A DNA stretch of 64,000 nt from CBINFS01 sp966250015 (GTDB lineage: Bacteria; Bacteroidota; Rhodothermia; Rhodothermales; DASSAV01): contig CBINFS010000001.1 in NCBI GenBank assembly GCA_966250015.1, positions 232,065 to 296,064 of the forward strand, in the 5' to 3' direction. The notes beneath the pieces are model-generated. The model did no database searches. It saw nothing but the letters and a program-made list of their open reading frames with translations, and was not told the origin of the DNA. The translations under genes and the position numbers were made by a program. Shown here in pieces: positions 44,775-54,307 of the stretch. The stretch's first letter is position 1. The number at the start of each line of letters is the position of its first letter.

Positions 44775-46568
44775 ATGCACTGGCACGCCGCCCTCTTTAT
44801 GTTGCCCCTCATACCGGCAGGAGCGATCTGTATTGCGCTCGGTCTGTTATCCTGGCGGCGCCGTACCGTGGCGGGAGCTTCTGCCTTCTCGTTGCTCATG
44901 TTCACCGGGGCATTCTGGGCGCTCACCTATGCGTTGGAGCTGTCCACCGTCGGGAACGTGGTCCAGAGCCGGTTCTGGAATGGCCTGAAGCTTTCCTCCG
45001 CCGCCCTTCTATCGCCTTTTTTTGCCCTTTTCGTTCTCCGTTACACCCGTCAGGCGTGGCTTACGAAACGATTTGCGGCAGGGATACTGGCGCTTCCCCT
45101 GCTGGCGGGGTTGTGCCATGCTCTCGTAACCGTACAGGGCACGCTCATAGCCGGTGACGTCCAATTCAATGAGTTGGATACCCTGGAGGCAGGGTATTAC
45201 ACGCTTTGCAGGCTTGAGCGAGCCTATACCTTCTGCCTCACCCTTTTCGTTGAGGGAATACTGCTGCGAGAGGCCACGCAGGCTCCCCGTCTGTACAGGC
45301 AGCAGGCATTGGTCATGATCCTGGGAGGGGTGATACCGCTTGCCGGGCTGTTTGCGCCGTTCGTGCTCGAGCGAGAGGTGGGTGGCGCCCTTCCCCTCAC
45401 GTTCATGCTCGCCGGCACCGGCGTCACCTGGGGGTTCATCCAGTACCGGATGCTCGACATCATACCCGCCGCCCGCGACCTCGTCGTCGAGAGCATGAGC
45501 GACCTCGTGCTCATCCTGGACGTGCACAACCGGATTGTGGATATGAATCCGGCAGCCGAACAGGGATTTGGGTTCTCTGCCGACGAAGTGGGAGGGAGAC
45601 CACTGGAAACGGTATTTCGTGAGGCAACGAGCTTCCAGGCGGACCCGCCGGAAGAGGTGGAAGCACAGGCAGAGATCATCCTTCGAGACGGTGAAGGACC
45701 GCGATACTTCGATTTTCGGATCTCCCCTCTCTACGGATGGCGAAATCTGCTTGCCGGATGGCTGATCGTCCTGCGGGACGTCACGGAGCGGAAGCTCTAC
45801 GAAGAAGAGCTGATCCTCGCAAAGGAACAGGCCGAAATCGCGGCGGACATGAAGTCGGCTCTGTTGAACAACGTCAGCCACGAGCTTCGCACGCCGCTTG
45901 CCAGCATCATCGGGTTTGCGCACGTCGTGGCCGAGGAAGTCCCGCCTGAGCAGAAGGAGTTCATCGAAATCATCGAACAGAATGGCCAGAGGCTGCTGAA
46001 CACGCTGAACAACATACTCGATCTGGCCCAGCTCAAATCGCGAGGTCTGACGAGCCGTCCGGAGATATTCGACGCAGCGGCAGAGGTTCGGGAAACGGTG
46101 CGTTCGCTCGAGATCATGGCGCGTCTGAAAAACCTGCCCTTACTGGTATACACACCGGACGAGCGTGTCGAATGCAAGCTTGATCGGAATCATCTCTCCC
46201 GCACGCTCACCAACCTGCTCGGCAACGCAATCAAGTTTACGGAGACCGGGCACGTATCCGTCCATCTGGACTACGACGACGACACGATCACACTGATCGT
46301 CAAAGATACGGGGATCGGGATCAGCGAGTCCTTCAAGCCATTCCTTTTCCAGGAGTTCAGGCAGGAGAGTACGGGTAATGACCGGTCGTACGGTGGAAAC
46401 GGGTTGGGGCTCGCCATCACGAGGCATCTCGTCGGGATGATGGGAGGCACAATATCGGCTGAGAGCCGCCGGAACGCCGGCACCACGTTTACGGTCAGGA
46501 TTCCGCGATACCCAGATCGTGCCGGAGCGGACAAGGACCTGCAGCTGGGTGAAGCACAATTCAGCTAA
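44775..46568 (+). CDS. Sensor histidine kinase with 7TM input domain
   Basis: A 597-residue membrane kinase. The first 220 or so residues carry seven hydrophobic segments of the HisKA_7TM type. A PAS domain follows (about 230-340, VLILDVHNRIVDMNPAAEQGFGFS). The dimerisation domain has the phospho-acceptor His369 in NNVSHELRTPLAS. The ATPase domain shows N-box NLLGNAIKF, G1 DTGIGIS, F-box and G2 GGNGLGLAI. No response regulator is beside it, so it is an orphan kinase. The ATG at 44775 is chosen; the open frame begins at 44742. Its stop overlaps the convergent gene by four bases. Confidence 0.93.
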   Translation: MHWHAALFMLPLIPAGAICIALGLLSWRRRTVAGASAFSLLMFTGAFWALTYALELSTVGNVVQSRFWNGLKLSSAALLSPFFALFVLRYTRQAWLTKRFAAGILALPLLAGLCHALVTVQGTLIAGDVQFNELDTLEAGYYTLCRLERAYTFCLTLFVEGILLREATQAPRLYRQQALVMILGGVIPLAGLFAPFVLEREVGGALPLTFMLAGTGVTWGFIQYRMLDIIPAARDLVVESMSDLVLILDVHNRIVDMNPAAEQGFGFSADEVGGRPLETVFREATSFQADPPEEVEAQAEIILRDGEGPRYFDFRISPLYGWRNLLAGWLIVLRDVTERKLYEEELILAKEQAEIAADMKSALLNNVSHELRTPLASIIGFAHVVAEEVPPEQKEFIEIIEQNGQRLLNTLNNILDLAQLKSRGLTSRPEIFDAAAEVRETVRSLEIMARLKNLPLLVYTPDERVECKLDRNHLSRTLTNLLGNAIKFTETGHVSVHLDYDDDTITLIVKDTGIGISESFKPFLFQEFRQESTGNDRSYGGNGLGLAITRHLVGMMGGTISAESRRNAGTTFTVRIPRYPDRAGADKDLQLGEAQFS

Positions 46569-49498
46569 AACGGCACACTGGCCCGGATACGGTAGTAAAC
46601 CTCGTATTCGTCTCCACTTCCAAAAGCGGACGCGGGTTGCGCCACGCCCAGGGCATGGGCAAAGCCGATCACGCCCCCAAGTCTCAGCTCATTTTTGAGC
46701 TCAACGCCGACACCGACGCGACGTATGGCGTCGTCGAAGTTGGAGCCGCTCCAGACCATTCCGGCGTCGGAGAAGAGGGCCAGTGCCGTGCTGCCGAGCG
46801 ACACGATACCCAGGAGGCGTGTTTGCAAGTCGGGAAGCAAAAGCATGCGGTACTCTGCCGTTCCGAACAGCATGCGACTGCCGAGGGCATAGCGACGGAA
46901 GCCCCTCACGCGCTCGCTTTCGCCGAGCGTGAAGGGAATGTACTCGGGAATGTCGAGTTGAATGTCGTCGTGACGTGAAAGGCCAACGTAATCCTGCGCG
47001 AACGAATCGCCTTCCTGGATGCGGGCTCGTGCGTAGAGAAAGAGACGATGCAAGCCGATACTCCGAATGATGCCGTAGGCAGCCAGATCACCCCGGACGA
47101 ATCGGCTATCGCCGCCAAGCACGGGCAGGGCAGCTTCGAGCTGCAAGCGTGCGCCGAACCCGTCGAGCGGGTGGACCGTGTTGAAACGATACGGCCGCTG
47201 CTTCCGGTGCGTCAACGAGAGGCGCAAGTCGGCCTGCTGGCCTGCTTCGGGCGGCGGCAAGCCATCCAGCTCTTCGACGTCTTCGGCGCTGAGCGGGTCG
47301 ATGTCGACGTATCGCGCTCTGAACCCGAGTCGGGTAGCCGTAAACGGGCTTATGCCGACGTCGAGTGGCCACTCGAGGGTGACGTCTCCACCGAGGTAGT
47401 TTTCAACGAGCAGCTCGTTTCCATAAAAGCGCGAGGAGCCCGGCATATGGTACAGGCTGATCCCGACGGTCGGGTGCCACTGGTTGTTGATGTACGTACC
47501 GGCGATCAGGCTCCGTTCCAGGGGTGACGCGAAGGAAAGCCCGCCGATGGTGGAGAAAATGTGTTTACCGAGCGGCTCGAACCACGTCGTCAGGCCGATG
47601 ACGCCCCAGTCTTTCGGATTGTCGTAGTAGGGGACAGCGACGGAAACCGCGTGAGTGACGTTTTTCCACGACCGGTAGTCGTATCGAGCCGTTATGAGTG
47701 ACGAGTCTTCGGGTATTTCCGCCGGTACTTCGTTCGGGGGCCTGTGCGTGATCCACGACTGGTAGGCTTTCGGAATGACAGGCGGAGGGTAGGATACCTT
47801 TCGTCGGGCGTCGATCCGGTAGGCCCTGTCGTTTTCTTTTGTCTCGTCGGATACGATCACGAGGCTGCCCGAGGTACGCAGGGAATCGGGCGGAAGCCAG
47901 TCGTACGCCGTAGCTCCGGTAGCAAGGTAGGTGACTCGCCGCGTCGCACCGGTCTCGAGGCTGTGGACGAACACGTTCGGCACCCGATCGCGAAACGACG
48001 TGAACGCAATCGACTGGCCGTCGGGGCTCCAGACGGGGAGCCGGTCGTCGTCACCCTTCTTGCCCGTCGAAAGCACACGCTGCTCGTGTGTTTTCAGGTC
48101 GTAAACGACCAGCGAACGCGTTCCGTCCTCGTCGAACAGCGCATAGGCCAGCCGGCTGCCGTCGGGACTCCAGGCAACCAACGAGATCTGCACGTCACCG
48201 GTGTAGGCAGTCAGGGGCGACTCATTGCCTGTTTCAAGGTCGAGCAAAAAGAGGTTGGCCGTCCCTGCATCGGAGCCGATGAAGAGGAGCTGAAGGGAGG
48301 AGGAGTCGGGAGAAAAGACCGGTGAGGAGGCACGGCGGCCATACGTCAGGCGGCGCAGGTTACGCCCGTCCGCGTCCACGACGAAGAGGTCGTTCAGCAA
48401 TGATCCGTGTTCACTCCTTACGGTTCGCGCAAAAGCCAGCCGTTTCCCGTCCGGGCTCCACGAGACGGGCGCCTTGATCGACCCCTCCGCCACGATCCGG
48501 GTGGATTTACGATCCCGATCAACCACGTACAACCGACGGAAAGGCCGCTGGAGCGATACCAGCGACAGGACGGCGACGTGCGTCGTGTCGGGGCTGTATT
48601 TAATGTCGTACCGGTACTGCCCGGGAAGCTGGAGTGGAGCCGCACGGAGCGAATCGGGCCGTTCCATCTGTCCGGCCAGCGTATTGTAGTAGACGTTTAC
48701 GTGACGCCGCCAGTCGTCAAAAAAACGGCGATACGAGTTATCGGTTGTCTCCTCGAAGGCGCGGCCGAAGTCGTGCACCTCACCGAGACCGAAAAGCACT
48801 CTTTTCCGGTGTTTGAGGAGCTTCGAGAGGGTGGTGTCGCCGTACTGATCGGCAAAGTACCGCAACTGGGAATTGCCGGAGGCATACAGGAGCCGTCCGT
48901 TCCAGACCGAGCGCCCGTCATTGTAGGAAAGCCGGTCGTCCAGCACGGCGGTTCGTAGCCACCGCTCGCCCCGTTGCGCATCCCACACCTCGGTTTCGTA
49001 CTGGGCGAGCCCTTCTGCCCAGAATCGTGGCATCGGATCGCCGAAAAGAAAAGATAAAAACCCGAGGTTGGACCGAACCGCGCGAAAGTGGAATAGATGG
49101 GTAAGCTCGTGGGCAATCACCTTGCGCAGCCATTTCTCCTCCCCCGTCCAGACTTCGGCCGCATCGTTGACGTGGACCCAGATATTCGTGTATCCCGTTC
49201 CGACGCCGACGGCGAAGCCGTTCGTAATCTCGTCCTCGTCCGAGAGGTAAATCCGGATTTTCCGGTCGAACGTGACGTCCAAGTTCGCCGACAGGACTTC
49301 GTACGCGGCTTCGGCGATGGGCGCGGCTTTGGTTTCGATCCCGCTGAGGTGCCGCGGGTACATGATCTCGAAGTGTTCGGTCTCCGCCACGAGCCACTTG
49401 AGCTCCGGATGGTTGCGCCCGTTATACGTGTTGAAACCCTGGCCATGCAGGTCAAACGTCAACAGCAGACCGAAAAACAGGAGGGCAACAATTCGCAT
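46565..49498 (-). CDS. Peptidase-MA-like/TolB propeller/outer-membrane barrel fusion
   Basis: A 977-residue exported protein (signal peptide to about residue 20). Residues about 25-260 form a gluzincin-type domain with HELTHLFHF (His130, Glu131, His134) and FWAEGLAQYE. Residues about 290-600 carry WD40-like PD40 repeats of a TolB-type propeller: PVSWSPDGKRLAFA, PVFSPDSSS, VAWSPDGSRLAYA, PVWSPDGQSIAFTS. The last 350 residues are a strand-rich barrel of the Omp85/BamA type ending in VYYRIRASVPF. It may be a surface or periplasmic protease tethered to its own barrel; substrate unknown. Starts at the ATG at 49498. Confidence 0.88.
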   Translation of the reverse strand: MRIVALLFFGLLLTFDLHGQGFNTYNGRNHPELKWLVAETEHFEIMYPRHLSGIETKAAPIAEAAYEVLSANLDVTFDRKIRIYLSDEDEITNGFAVGVGTGYTNIWVHVNDAAEVWTGEEKWLRKVIAHELTHLFHFRAVRSNLGFLSFLFGDPMPRFWAEGLAQYETEVWDAQRGERWLRTAVLDDRLSYNDGRSVWNGRLLYASGNSQLRYFADQYGDTTLSKLLKHRKRVLFGLGEVHDFGRAFEETTDNSYRRFFDDWRRHVNVYYNTLAGQMERPDSLRAAPLQLPGQYRYDIKYSPDTTHVAVLSLVSLQRPFRRLYVVDRDRKSTRIVAEGSIKAPVSWSPDGKRLAFARTVRSEHGSLLNDLFVVDADGRNLRRLTYGRRASSPVFSPDSSSLQLLFIGSDAGTANLFLLDLETGNESPLTAYTGDVQISLVAWSPDGSRLAYALFDEDGTRSLVVYDLKTHEQRVLSTGKKGDDDRLPVWSPDGQSIAFTSFRDRVPNVFVHSLETGATRRVTYLATGATAYDWLPPDSLRTSGSLVIVSDETKENDRAYRIDARRKVSYPPPVIPKAYQSWITHRPPNEVPAEIPEDSSLITARYDYRSWKNVTHAVSVAVPYYDNPKDWGVIGLTTWFEPLGKHIFSTIGGLSFASPLERSLIAGTYINNQWHPTVGISLYHMPGSSRFYGNELLVENYLGGDVTLEWPLDVGISPFTATRLGFRARYVDIDPLSAEDVEELDGLPPPEAGQQADLRLSLTHRKQRPYRFNTVHPLDGFGARLQLEAALPVLGGDSRFVRGDLAAYGIIRSIGLHRLFLYARARIQEGDSFAQDYVGLSRHDDIQLDIPEYIPFTLGESERVRGFRRYALGSRMLFGTAEYRMLLLPDLQTRLLGIVSLGSTALALFSDAGMVWSGSNFDDAIRRVGVGVELKNELRLGGVIGFAHALGVAQPASAFGSGDEYEVYYRIRASVPF

Positions 49499-49745
49499 GG
49501 GGACGGAACGTCTCAAAACGATGCTGGAGAAACGTACGGTGTTGAATATACAGCCCAAAACCGCTACGCCACAGGGAGAAAGACTGCTATTTCGTCCTAG
49601 ACAGTTACCGCCACCAGCCGAAAAAAGAGCCAGGCCTCCTACTTTTCCGACTGTTCCAATTTAGGGGAGCGAAACGCCGTTTGGATTGTTATGAGGAGTG
49701 TGGAGTCCGAATAGGGTCGTTATCCCTTCTGGAGGCGTTACGCAG

Positions 49746-51839
49746 ATGGCCCCGACAAGACGAATCGAGATCCCGGTACAGGGGATGGACTGTGCCTCGT
49801 GCGCGCGGCACGTACAGAAAGCCATCGAAGAGGTACCCGGCGTTTGCTCGGTCGAAGTGTTGCTCGGTGCGGAGAAAGCGGTGCTCGAGCTCGACGGCAG
49901 GAAGCCCGCCGACCTTGAGGCCATTCGCCGTGCCGTGCAGGATGCGGGCTACAGCGTTCCCATGGAAGAGCCCCGCTTACCATCCGGCGCGCTTACGTAC
50001 GGACGCAAGGTCTTCTTTGTGCTCGGGCTTGTTTTTGGGGTCGTGTTGTTCGTCGCGATCGTCGGGGAATGGCTTGGATTCTTTGAGGCCGTACAGGAGC
50101 GCGTTCCATTCTGGGCTGGTTTTGCCCTCGTGCTGCTCGTTGGCTACCCCGTGCTCTTGAACGTGATCCGGGCGACGCTCAAGCGTCAGGTGATTTCGCA
50201 CACGCTCATGTCGGTCGGCGCCATCGCGGCGTTACTCGTCGGTGAGTGGGCGACGGCTGCCGTCGTGGTCTTTTTCATGCGGGTGGGTGATTACGTCGAA
50301 GGATTCACGGCGGACCGCGCCCGCCAGTCGGTGCGGTCCCTCACCGCTCTGGCGCCGCAGACCGCCCGCGTGGAAGACGAAAAGGGCGAGCGCGAGGTGC
50401 CCGTGTCGGAGGTGCGTCCGGGGGATCGGGTCGTCGTGAGGCCGGGTGAGCGGATTCCGGTGGATGGTATCGTCGAAAGCGGGCGTGCGACGATCGACCA
50501 GGCCGCCGTCACCGGGGAGTCTATTCCGGTCGAGGCCGCCGCCGGTTCGACGGTCTACGCGGCTACAGTCGCGCAATACGGCAGCCTGCGCATCCGAACG
50601 ACGGCCGCCGGGAGCGATTCGACGTTCGGCCGCGTCATTCGGATGGTCGAGCAGGCGGAAGCCAATCGAGGGAACGTGCAGCGTTTGGCCGACCGGTTCT
50701 CGGCCTATTACCTTCCCGCCGTGGCGGTTATCGCGCTTCTCACGTATTTGCTCCGGCAGGACCTCATGGCCACGGTGGCGGTGCTGGTCGTGGCTTGCTC
50801 GTGTGCGTTCGCCCTCGCGACGCCCGTGGCAATGCTGGCGTCGATCGGGGCAGCAGCCAAAAAGGGCCTGCTCGTCAAAGGTGGACGATACCTGGAGGCG
50901 CTGGCACGCGGCGACGTGCTGCTGATCGATAAAACCGGAACCCTGACGCTGGGAAAACCCCGGATCACCGACGTGATCGCGCTCAACGGCTATCCCGAGG
51001 AGGAAATCCTTGCCCTCGCGGCGAGCGCTGAGTACGACTCCGAGCACCCGCTCGCGGAATCCGTGCGACGGGCGGCGTTGGAACGCCGGATACCCTTCGA
51101 AAGGCCGGACCGGTTCGAGGCCATTCCAGGGCGCGGCGTCCGGGCAGACGTCCACGGGCATACCGTCGAGGTGGGTAACGGGCGATTGCAATCGGCCGGA
51201 CCGGCTCAGGACGCTCAGGACGATGTGGACCGGCTGAGGAGAGAAGGTAAAACGCTCCTGTTCGTCGAGGTAGACGGGACCCCTGTCGGGCTGTTCGGCG
51301 CCGCTGATACGGCACGCGGCGACGTCCCGGAAGCCCTGGAGGCCTTGCGTCAGCTCGGCATCCGACACGTCGAGCTCCTTACGGGCGACCGTGAGGAAAC
51401 GGCTGCAGCGCTTGCGGAGCCCTTGAAAATCCGCTACCGGGCCTGTCTATTGCCCGAGGACAAGATCCGGATCGTCCGTGAGTACCAGGCGCAGGGGCAC
51501 ACGGTGGTCATGATCGGCGACGGCGTCAACGACGCTCCCGCGCTGGCGCAGGCCGACGTGGGCATTGCGATGGGCGTGATCGGTACCGACGTGGCGATCG
51601 AGGCCGCTCACGTGGGGCTGATGCGTGAGGACTGGTTGCTGGTACCGGAGCTGTTCCGCATATCCCGGCGCACGATGGGCGTGGTGAAGCTCAACATCGG
51701 ATTTACGACGGTCTACAACGTGGTGGGCCTGACGCTCGCCGCCCTCGGCATCCTGCCTCCCATCCTGGCCGCCGCCGCCCAATCGCTGCCCGACCTGGGC
51801 ATCCTCGCCAACTCCGCCCGCCTGATCAGACAGGGCTGA
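49746..51839 (+). CDS. P1B-type heavy-metal ATPase with CSC motif
   Basis: A 697-residue metal-exporting ATPase. An N-terminal heavy-metal-associated domain carries GMDCASC (Cys16, Cys19). The actuator motif is VTGESIPVE, the phosphorylated Asp395 is in DKTGTLTLGKP, the SEHPLAES histidine motif of the nucleotide domain is present, and GDGVNDAPALAQADVGIAMG closes the P-domain. The transmembrane metal site is Cys351-Ser352-Cys353 (VACSCAFALATPVAM) in place of the usual CPC, which places it in the rare CSC (P1B-7) class whose metal is uncertain. Starts at the ATG at 49746 after GAGGCG. No metal regulator is adjacent. Confidence 0.93.
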   Translation: MAPTRRIEIPVQGMDCASCARHVQKAIEEVPGVCSVEVLLGAEKAVLELDGRKPADLEAIRRAVQDAGYSVPMEEPRLPSGALTYGRKVFFVLGLVFGVVLFVAIVGEWLGFFEAVQERVPFWAGFALVLLVGYPVLLNVIRATLKRQVISHTLMSVGAIAALLVGEWATAAVVVFFMRVGDYVEGFTADRARQSVRSLTALAPQTARVEDEKGEREVPVSEVRPGDRVVVRPGERIPVDGIVESGRATIDQAAVTGESIPVEAAAGSTVYAATVAQYGSLRIRTTAAGSDSTFGRVIRMVEQAEANRGNVQRLADRFSAYYLPAVAVIALLTYLLRQDLMATVAVLVVACSCAFALATPVAMLASIGAAAKKGLLVKGGRYLEALARGDVLLIDKTGTLTLGKPRITDVIALNGYPEEEILALAASAEYDSEHPLAESVRRAALERRIPFERPDRFEAIPGRGVRADVHGHTVEVGNGRLQSAGPAQDAQDDVDRLRREGKTLLFVEVDGTPVGLFGAADTARGDVPEALEALRQLGIRHVELLTGDREETAAALAEPLKIRYRACLLPEDKIRIVREYQAQGHTVVMIGDGVNDAPALAQADVGIAMGVIGTDVAIEAAHVGLMREDWLLVPELFRISRRTMGVVKLNIGFTTVYNVVGLTLAALGILPPILAAAAQSLPDLGILANSARLIRQG

Positions 51840-51857
51840 TCGTTAGGTTCGACCGGC

Positions 51858-53018
51858 TCAATACTTCATCAGCAGGTTCAGCAACCCGCGGTCGAGCTTG
51901 TGGCCGTACCAGTCTTCGTATTCGATGTCAGTTCTGCCGGAGTCGAGGATGCCGAAGTCGCCGCGGAAGTTCCAGAGGGCGTATCCGATCCCGTGCGACG
52001 TCAGGATGTCCAGGACGTCACCGAACCAGGCGAGGAACACTTCGTGTGGGGTTTCCCGCCAGCAGCCGCATTCTCCACAGTGAACGCCGACGCCCTGCTC
52101 GACCATCTCGATCCACGGCCGGTAAAACTCCTCGAGGTCTTCCCGGCTGAACTGGCGGCCGTCGATCTCGCCCGGCCAGACCGGAGTGGGCGCATCGTCC
52201 GGATTTTCGAAGACCCAGGGAGCGCGGTAGTGCGAGATGTAATGGGGGAAGTACCCGCGGCAGCTCTGCCCGATGTCGAGGTCTGCGATTTCCGGGATGG
52301 GAACCGCGCCGACGTCGTTCCCGTCGGCGATGACGAGGTGATTGGGGTTGTGCGAGCGGATGGTTTCCAGTGCCGCTTGTGCAACCTTCCGGTAGACCTC
52401 GCCGGGGACAGGGCTACGCCGGGAGAACTGGTCGTTCATGTCCTCGCGGGCGCTGGGTTCGTTGACGAGGTCGAAGCTGATCTTGTCAGGTGAGACGTCT
52501 TTGAATCGCTCGGCCCACATGGACCAGTGGAAAAGGAAAGCTTTCTGGGCCTCTTCGTCTTCCCACAGGTTGTAGGGCTCGTTGAAACCGGCGTTGACGC
52601 AGTAACCCGGCGCCCGGTGAAGATTCAGGCTCACGTGGATGCCGTACTTGTGCGCCTTTGCCACCAGGTCCTCGATGTACTCGACCTGCTCCTCGTCGAT
52701 GTTGTACACCTCTTCAGGCGTGATATTCCGGGAGCGGTCGAACTTGACGTAGCGTGGGTAGGCCATCGGGATTCTCACGAAGTCGAATCCCCAGTCGGCC
52801 ATCCATTTAAGGTCCTCCTCTGTCGTTTGGGCGCGTCCGTTACCCGGGTTGGGCGAGAAAAAATCCAGGAGGTTAAACCCACGCCAACGCGGGAGCTTGT
52901 TCCGGACGGGTTCTCCGGAAGTCCCGGCACAACCGAGGTTACTCGCCAGGTAAACGCCTGCCGCCGAGGCTGCTGTGGTTTTCAGAAAAGCTCTGCGGTT
53001 GAGGGAACGGATCGACAT
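51858..53018 (-). CDS. Glycoside hydrolase family 5-like enzyme, Tat-exported lipoprotein
   Basis: A 386-residue TIM-barrel hydrolase. The N-terminus has a twin-arginine signal (LNRRAFLKTTAAS) followed by the lipobox SNLGC, so it is probably exported folded and lipidated. The acid/base Glu187 is in SFDLVNEPS and the likely nucleophile Glu316 in GVHCGECGCW; HRAPGYCVN and YALWNFRGDFG also fit GH5. Its extra Cys residues near the active site are unusual. Endoglucanase or mannanase activity is possible but not decidable. It stands alone. Confidence 0.9.
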   Translation of the reverse strand: MSIRSLNRRAFLKTTAASAAGVYLASNLGCAGTSGEPVRNKLPRWRGFNLLDFFSPNPGNGRAQTTEEDLKWMADWGFDFVRIPMAYPRYVKFDRSRNITPEEVYNIDEEQVEYIEDLVAKAHKYGIHVSLNLHRAPGYCVNAGFNEPYNLWEDEEAQKAFLFHWSMWAERFKDVSPDKISFDLVNEPSAREDMNDQFSRRSPVPGEVYRKVAQAALETIRSHNPNHLVIADGNDVGAVPIPEIADLDIGQSCRGYFPHYISHYRAPWVFENPDDAPTPVWPGEIDGRQFSREDLEEFYRPWIEMVEQGVGVHCGECGCWRETPHEVFLAWFGDVLDILTSHGIGYALWNFRGDFGILDSGRTDIEYEDWYGHKLDRGLLNLLMKY

Positions 53019-53112
53019 ACTTTTTCCACCGAAAGGTTGACAGACAGAGGAGAATATCTGCCTTTAAGGTACGGGCTCGCGGTGGAAAGGGTCAACGGCC
53101 CTTGGAACGGGA

Positions 53113-53991
53113 TCACGAGGCGACGTGGCGGATCTCCACCTGGCCTTTCCGTATGCGCGTTTGATAGGCCGGCTGTGGGTGCGTGGCGGGGCCGTGTACG
53201 ACCGAACCGTCGCGGAGGTCGAAGACCGAATCGTGCCAGGGGCACTGCACCGTGAAGTCGTGGAACTCCCCTTCTTCGAGCGGACCTCCGGAGTGGCTGC
53301 ACACCGCGTTGATCGCGTGGACTGTGCCCTCGCAGCGGTAAAGGAGCACCTTCGATCCTTCGACGTCTACCGCCTTCGGTTCTCCTTCGGGAAGCTCTGC
53401 TTCGGGAAGGACGGCCGTCCACTTCTCCGGTCCCGAGATCTCCTCGCTGTGATCGACGCCTACCCTGTGGGTGTAGACGAGGTGCCCGCCGAGCCAGGCC
53501 GAGGCGGCAAGCAGGGCGAGCGCCAGCGAGGAGAAAAATACGCCGCGCGCTCGCTTTCCATTCTTCCGGTCGCGCAACGAGAGCAGGTAGAGCCCGAGGT
53601 TGACGCTGTTCAGCAGCGCGTGCATCGATGCGCTGCTCATGGCGGGCTTTTCAACAGTCGAGAAGTCGGCGAGCCCGCTGATGGCCGTCGCGACGGCGGA
53701 TATGCTGCCTGCCGATACGAGCGTGTCGGCGGCCTTTTCCGCAAACCGTGCTCCCCGGGCGGCCGCGAGGACGTCGAAGAGGGTGGCCAGCGTAAAGGCG
53801 CCCACGGTGACGTCGGTCAGCATCGGATGGAGTGGGTGGCCGAGCCACGTACCGTGGAGCAGGTCGGCTATTTTCCGGGCCGGGTATCCACCCTTCAGCA
53901 CCGCGGCATGAATGGATCGGGACAGCTTCAGCCCGTTTTCGGATAAGCCCGGCAGTTGCTCCGTTTTCTGAACGAGAAGGTCTCCCAGCAT
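53113..53991 (-). CDS. DUF2231 membrane domain fused to a Rieske [2Fe-2S] domain
   Basis: A 292-residue protein. Residues about 45-180 form a DUF2231-type region (LLHGTWLGHPLHPMLTDV, several membrane segments). Residues about 190-290 are a Rieske ferredoxin with cluster ligands Cys231 and His233 (CSHSGG) and Cys250 and His253 (CPWHDS). The mature protein probably shuttles electrons at the membrane. In DUF2231 proteins the conserved His pairs suggest a heme or metal site; here GHPLHPM is visible. No oxygenase subunit is adjacent, so the redox partner is unknown. Confidence 0.88.
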   Translation of the reverse strand: MLGDLLVQKTEQLPGLSENGLKLSRSIHAAVLKGGYPARKIADLLHGTWLGHPLHPMLTDVTVGAFTLATLFDVLAAARGARFAEKAADTLVSAGSISAVATAISGLADFSTVEKPAMSSASMHALLNSVNLGLYLLSLRDRKNGKRARGVFFSSLALALLAASAWLGGHLVYTHRVGVDHSEEISGPEKWTAVLPEAELPEGEPKAVDVEGSKVLLYRCEGTVHAINAVCSHSGGPLEEGEFHDFTVQCPWHDSVFDLRDGSVVHGPATHPQPAYQTRIRKGQVEIRHVAS

Positions 53992-53999
53992 GGATCAAT

Positions 54000-54307
54000 A
54001 CCGGCTCGTTTGGAGAGTAGGTACAGTCGGTTAGAATCCCTCAAACGCTATTGTCCCCACCAACGATTAGCAAGATGCTCCATGTACCGATCTGGTGAAG
54101 TGAAAGCCGGTTTGGACTCCAATTTCCCGGTATTTCGAGCTGGTTGCAATTCGGAGAGGTCGTGTTTCTGGATTTTCACCGCACCGAAACCAGAGGGGCA
54201 CATTTGCCGGGCGCCATTGCCTGAGCTCAGGCGTTTAGAGATCGTGATGGACAGGAGTCCATCAAGCAGTACTTATGTTGGGGACCATCAAGCAGTGAGA
54301 GTGAGCA
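54000..54307. other. Gene-free region upstream of the 89-residue gene
   Basis: About 310 bases. The one clear feature is a tandem 12-base repeat at 54259-54296, listed separately. Confidence 0.45.
54259..54296 (+). repeat. Tandem CCATCAAGCAGT repeat just upstream of a small gene
   Basis: Two exact copies of CCATCAAGCAGT, at 54259-54270 and 54285-54296, with a 26-base period. They end 11 bases before the ATG of the 89-residue gene. The spacing (two and a half helical turns) could be a regulator site. Confidence 0.5.
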
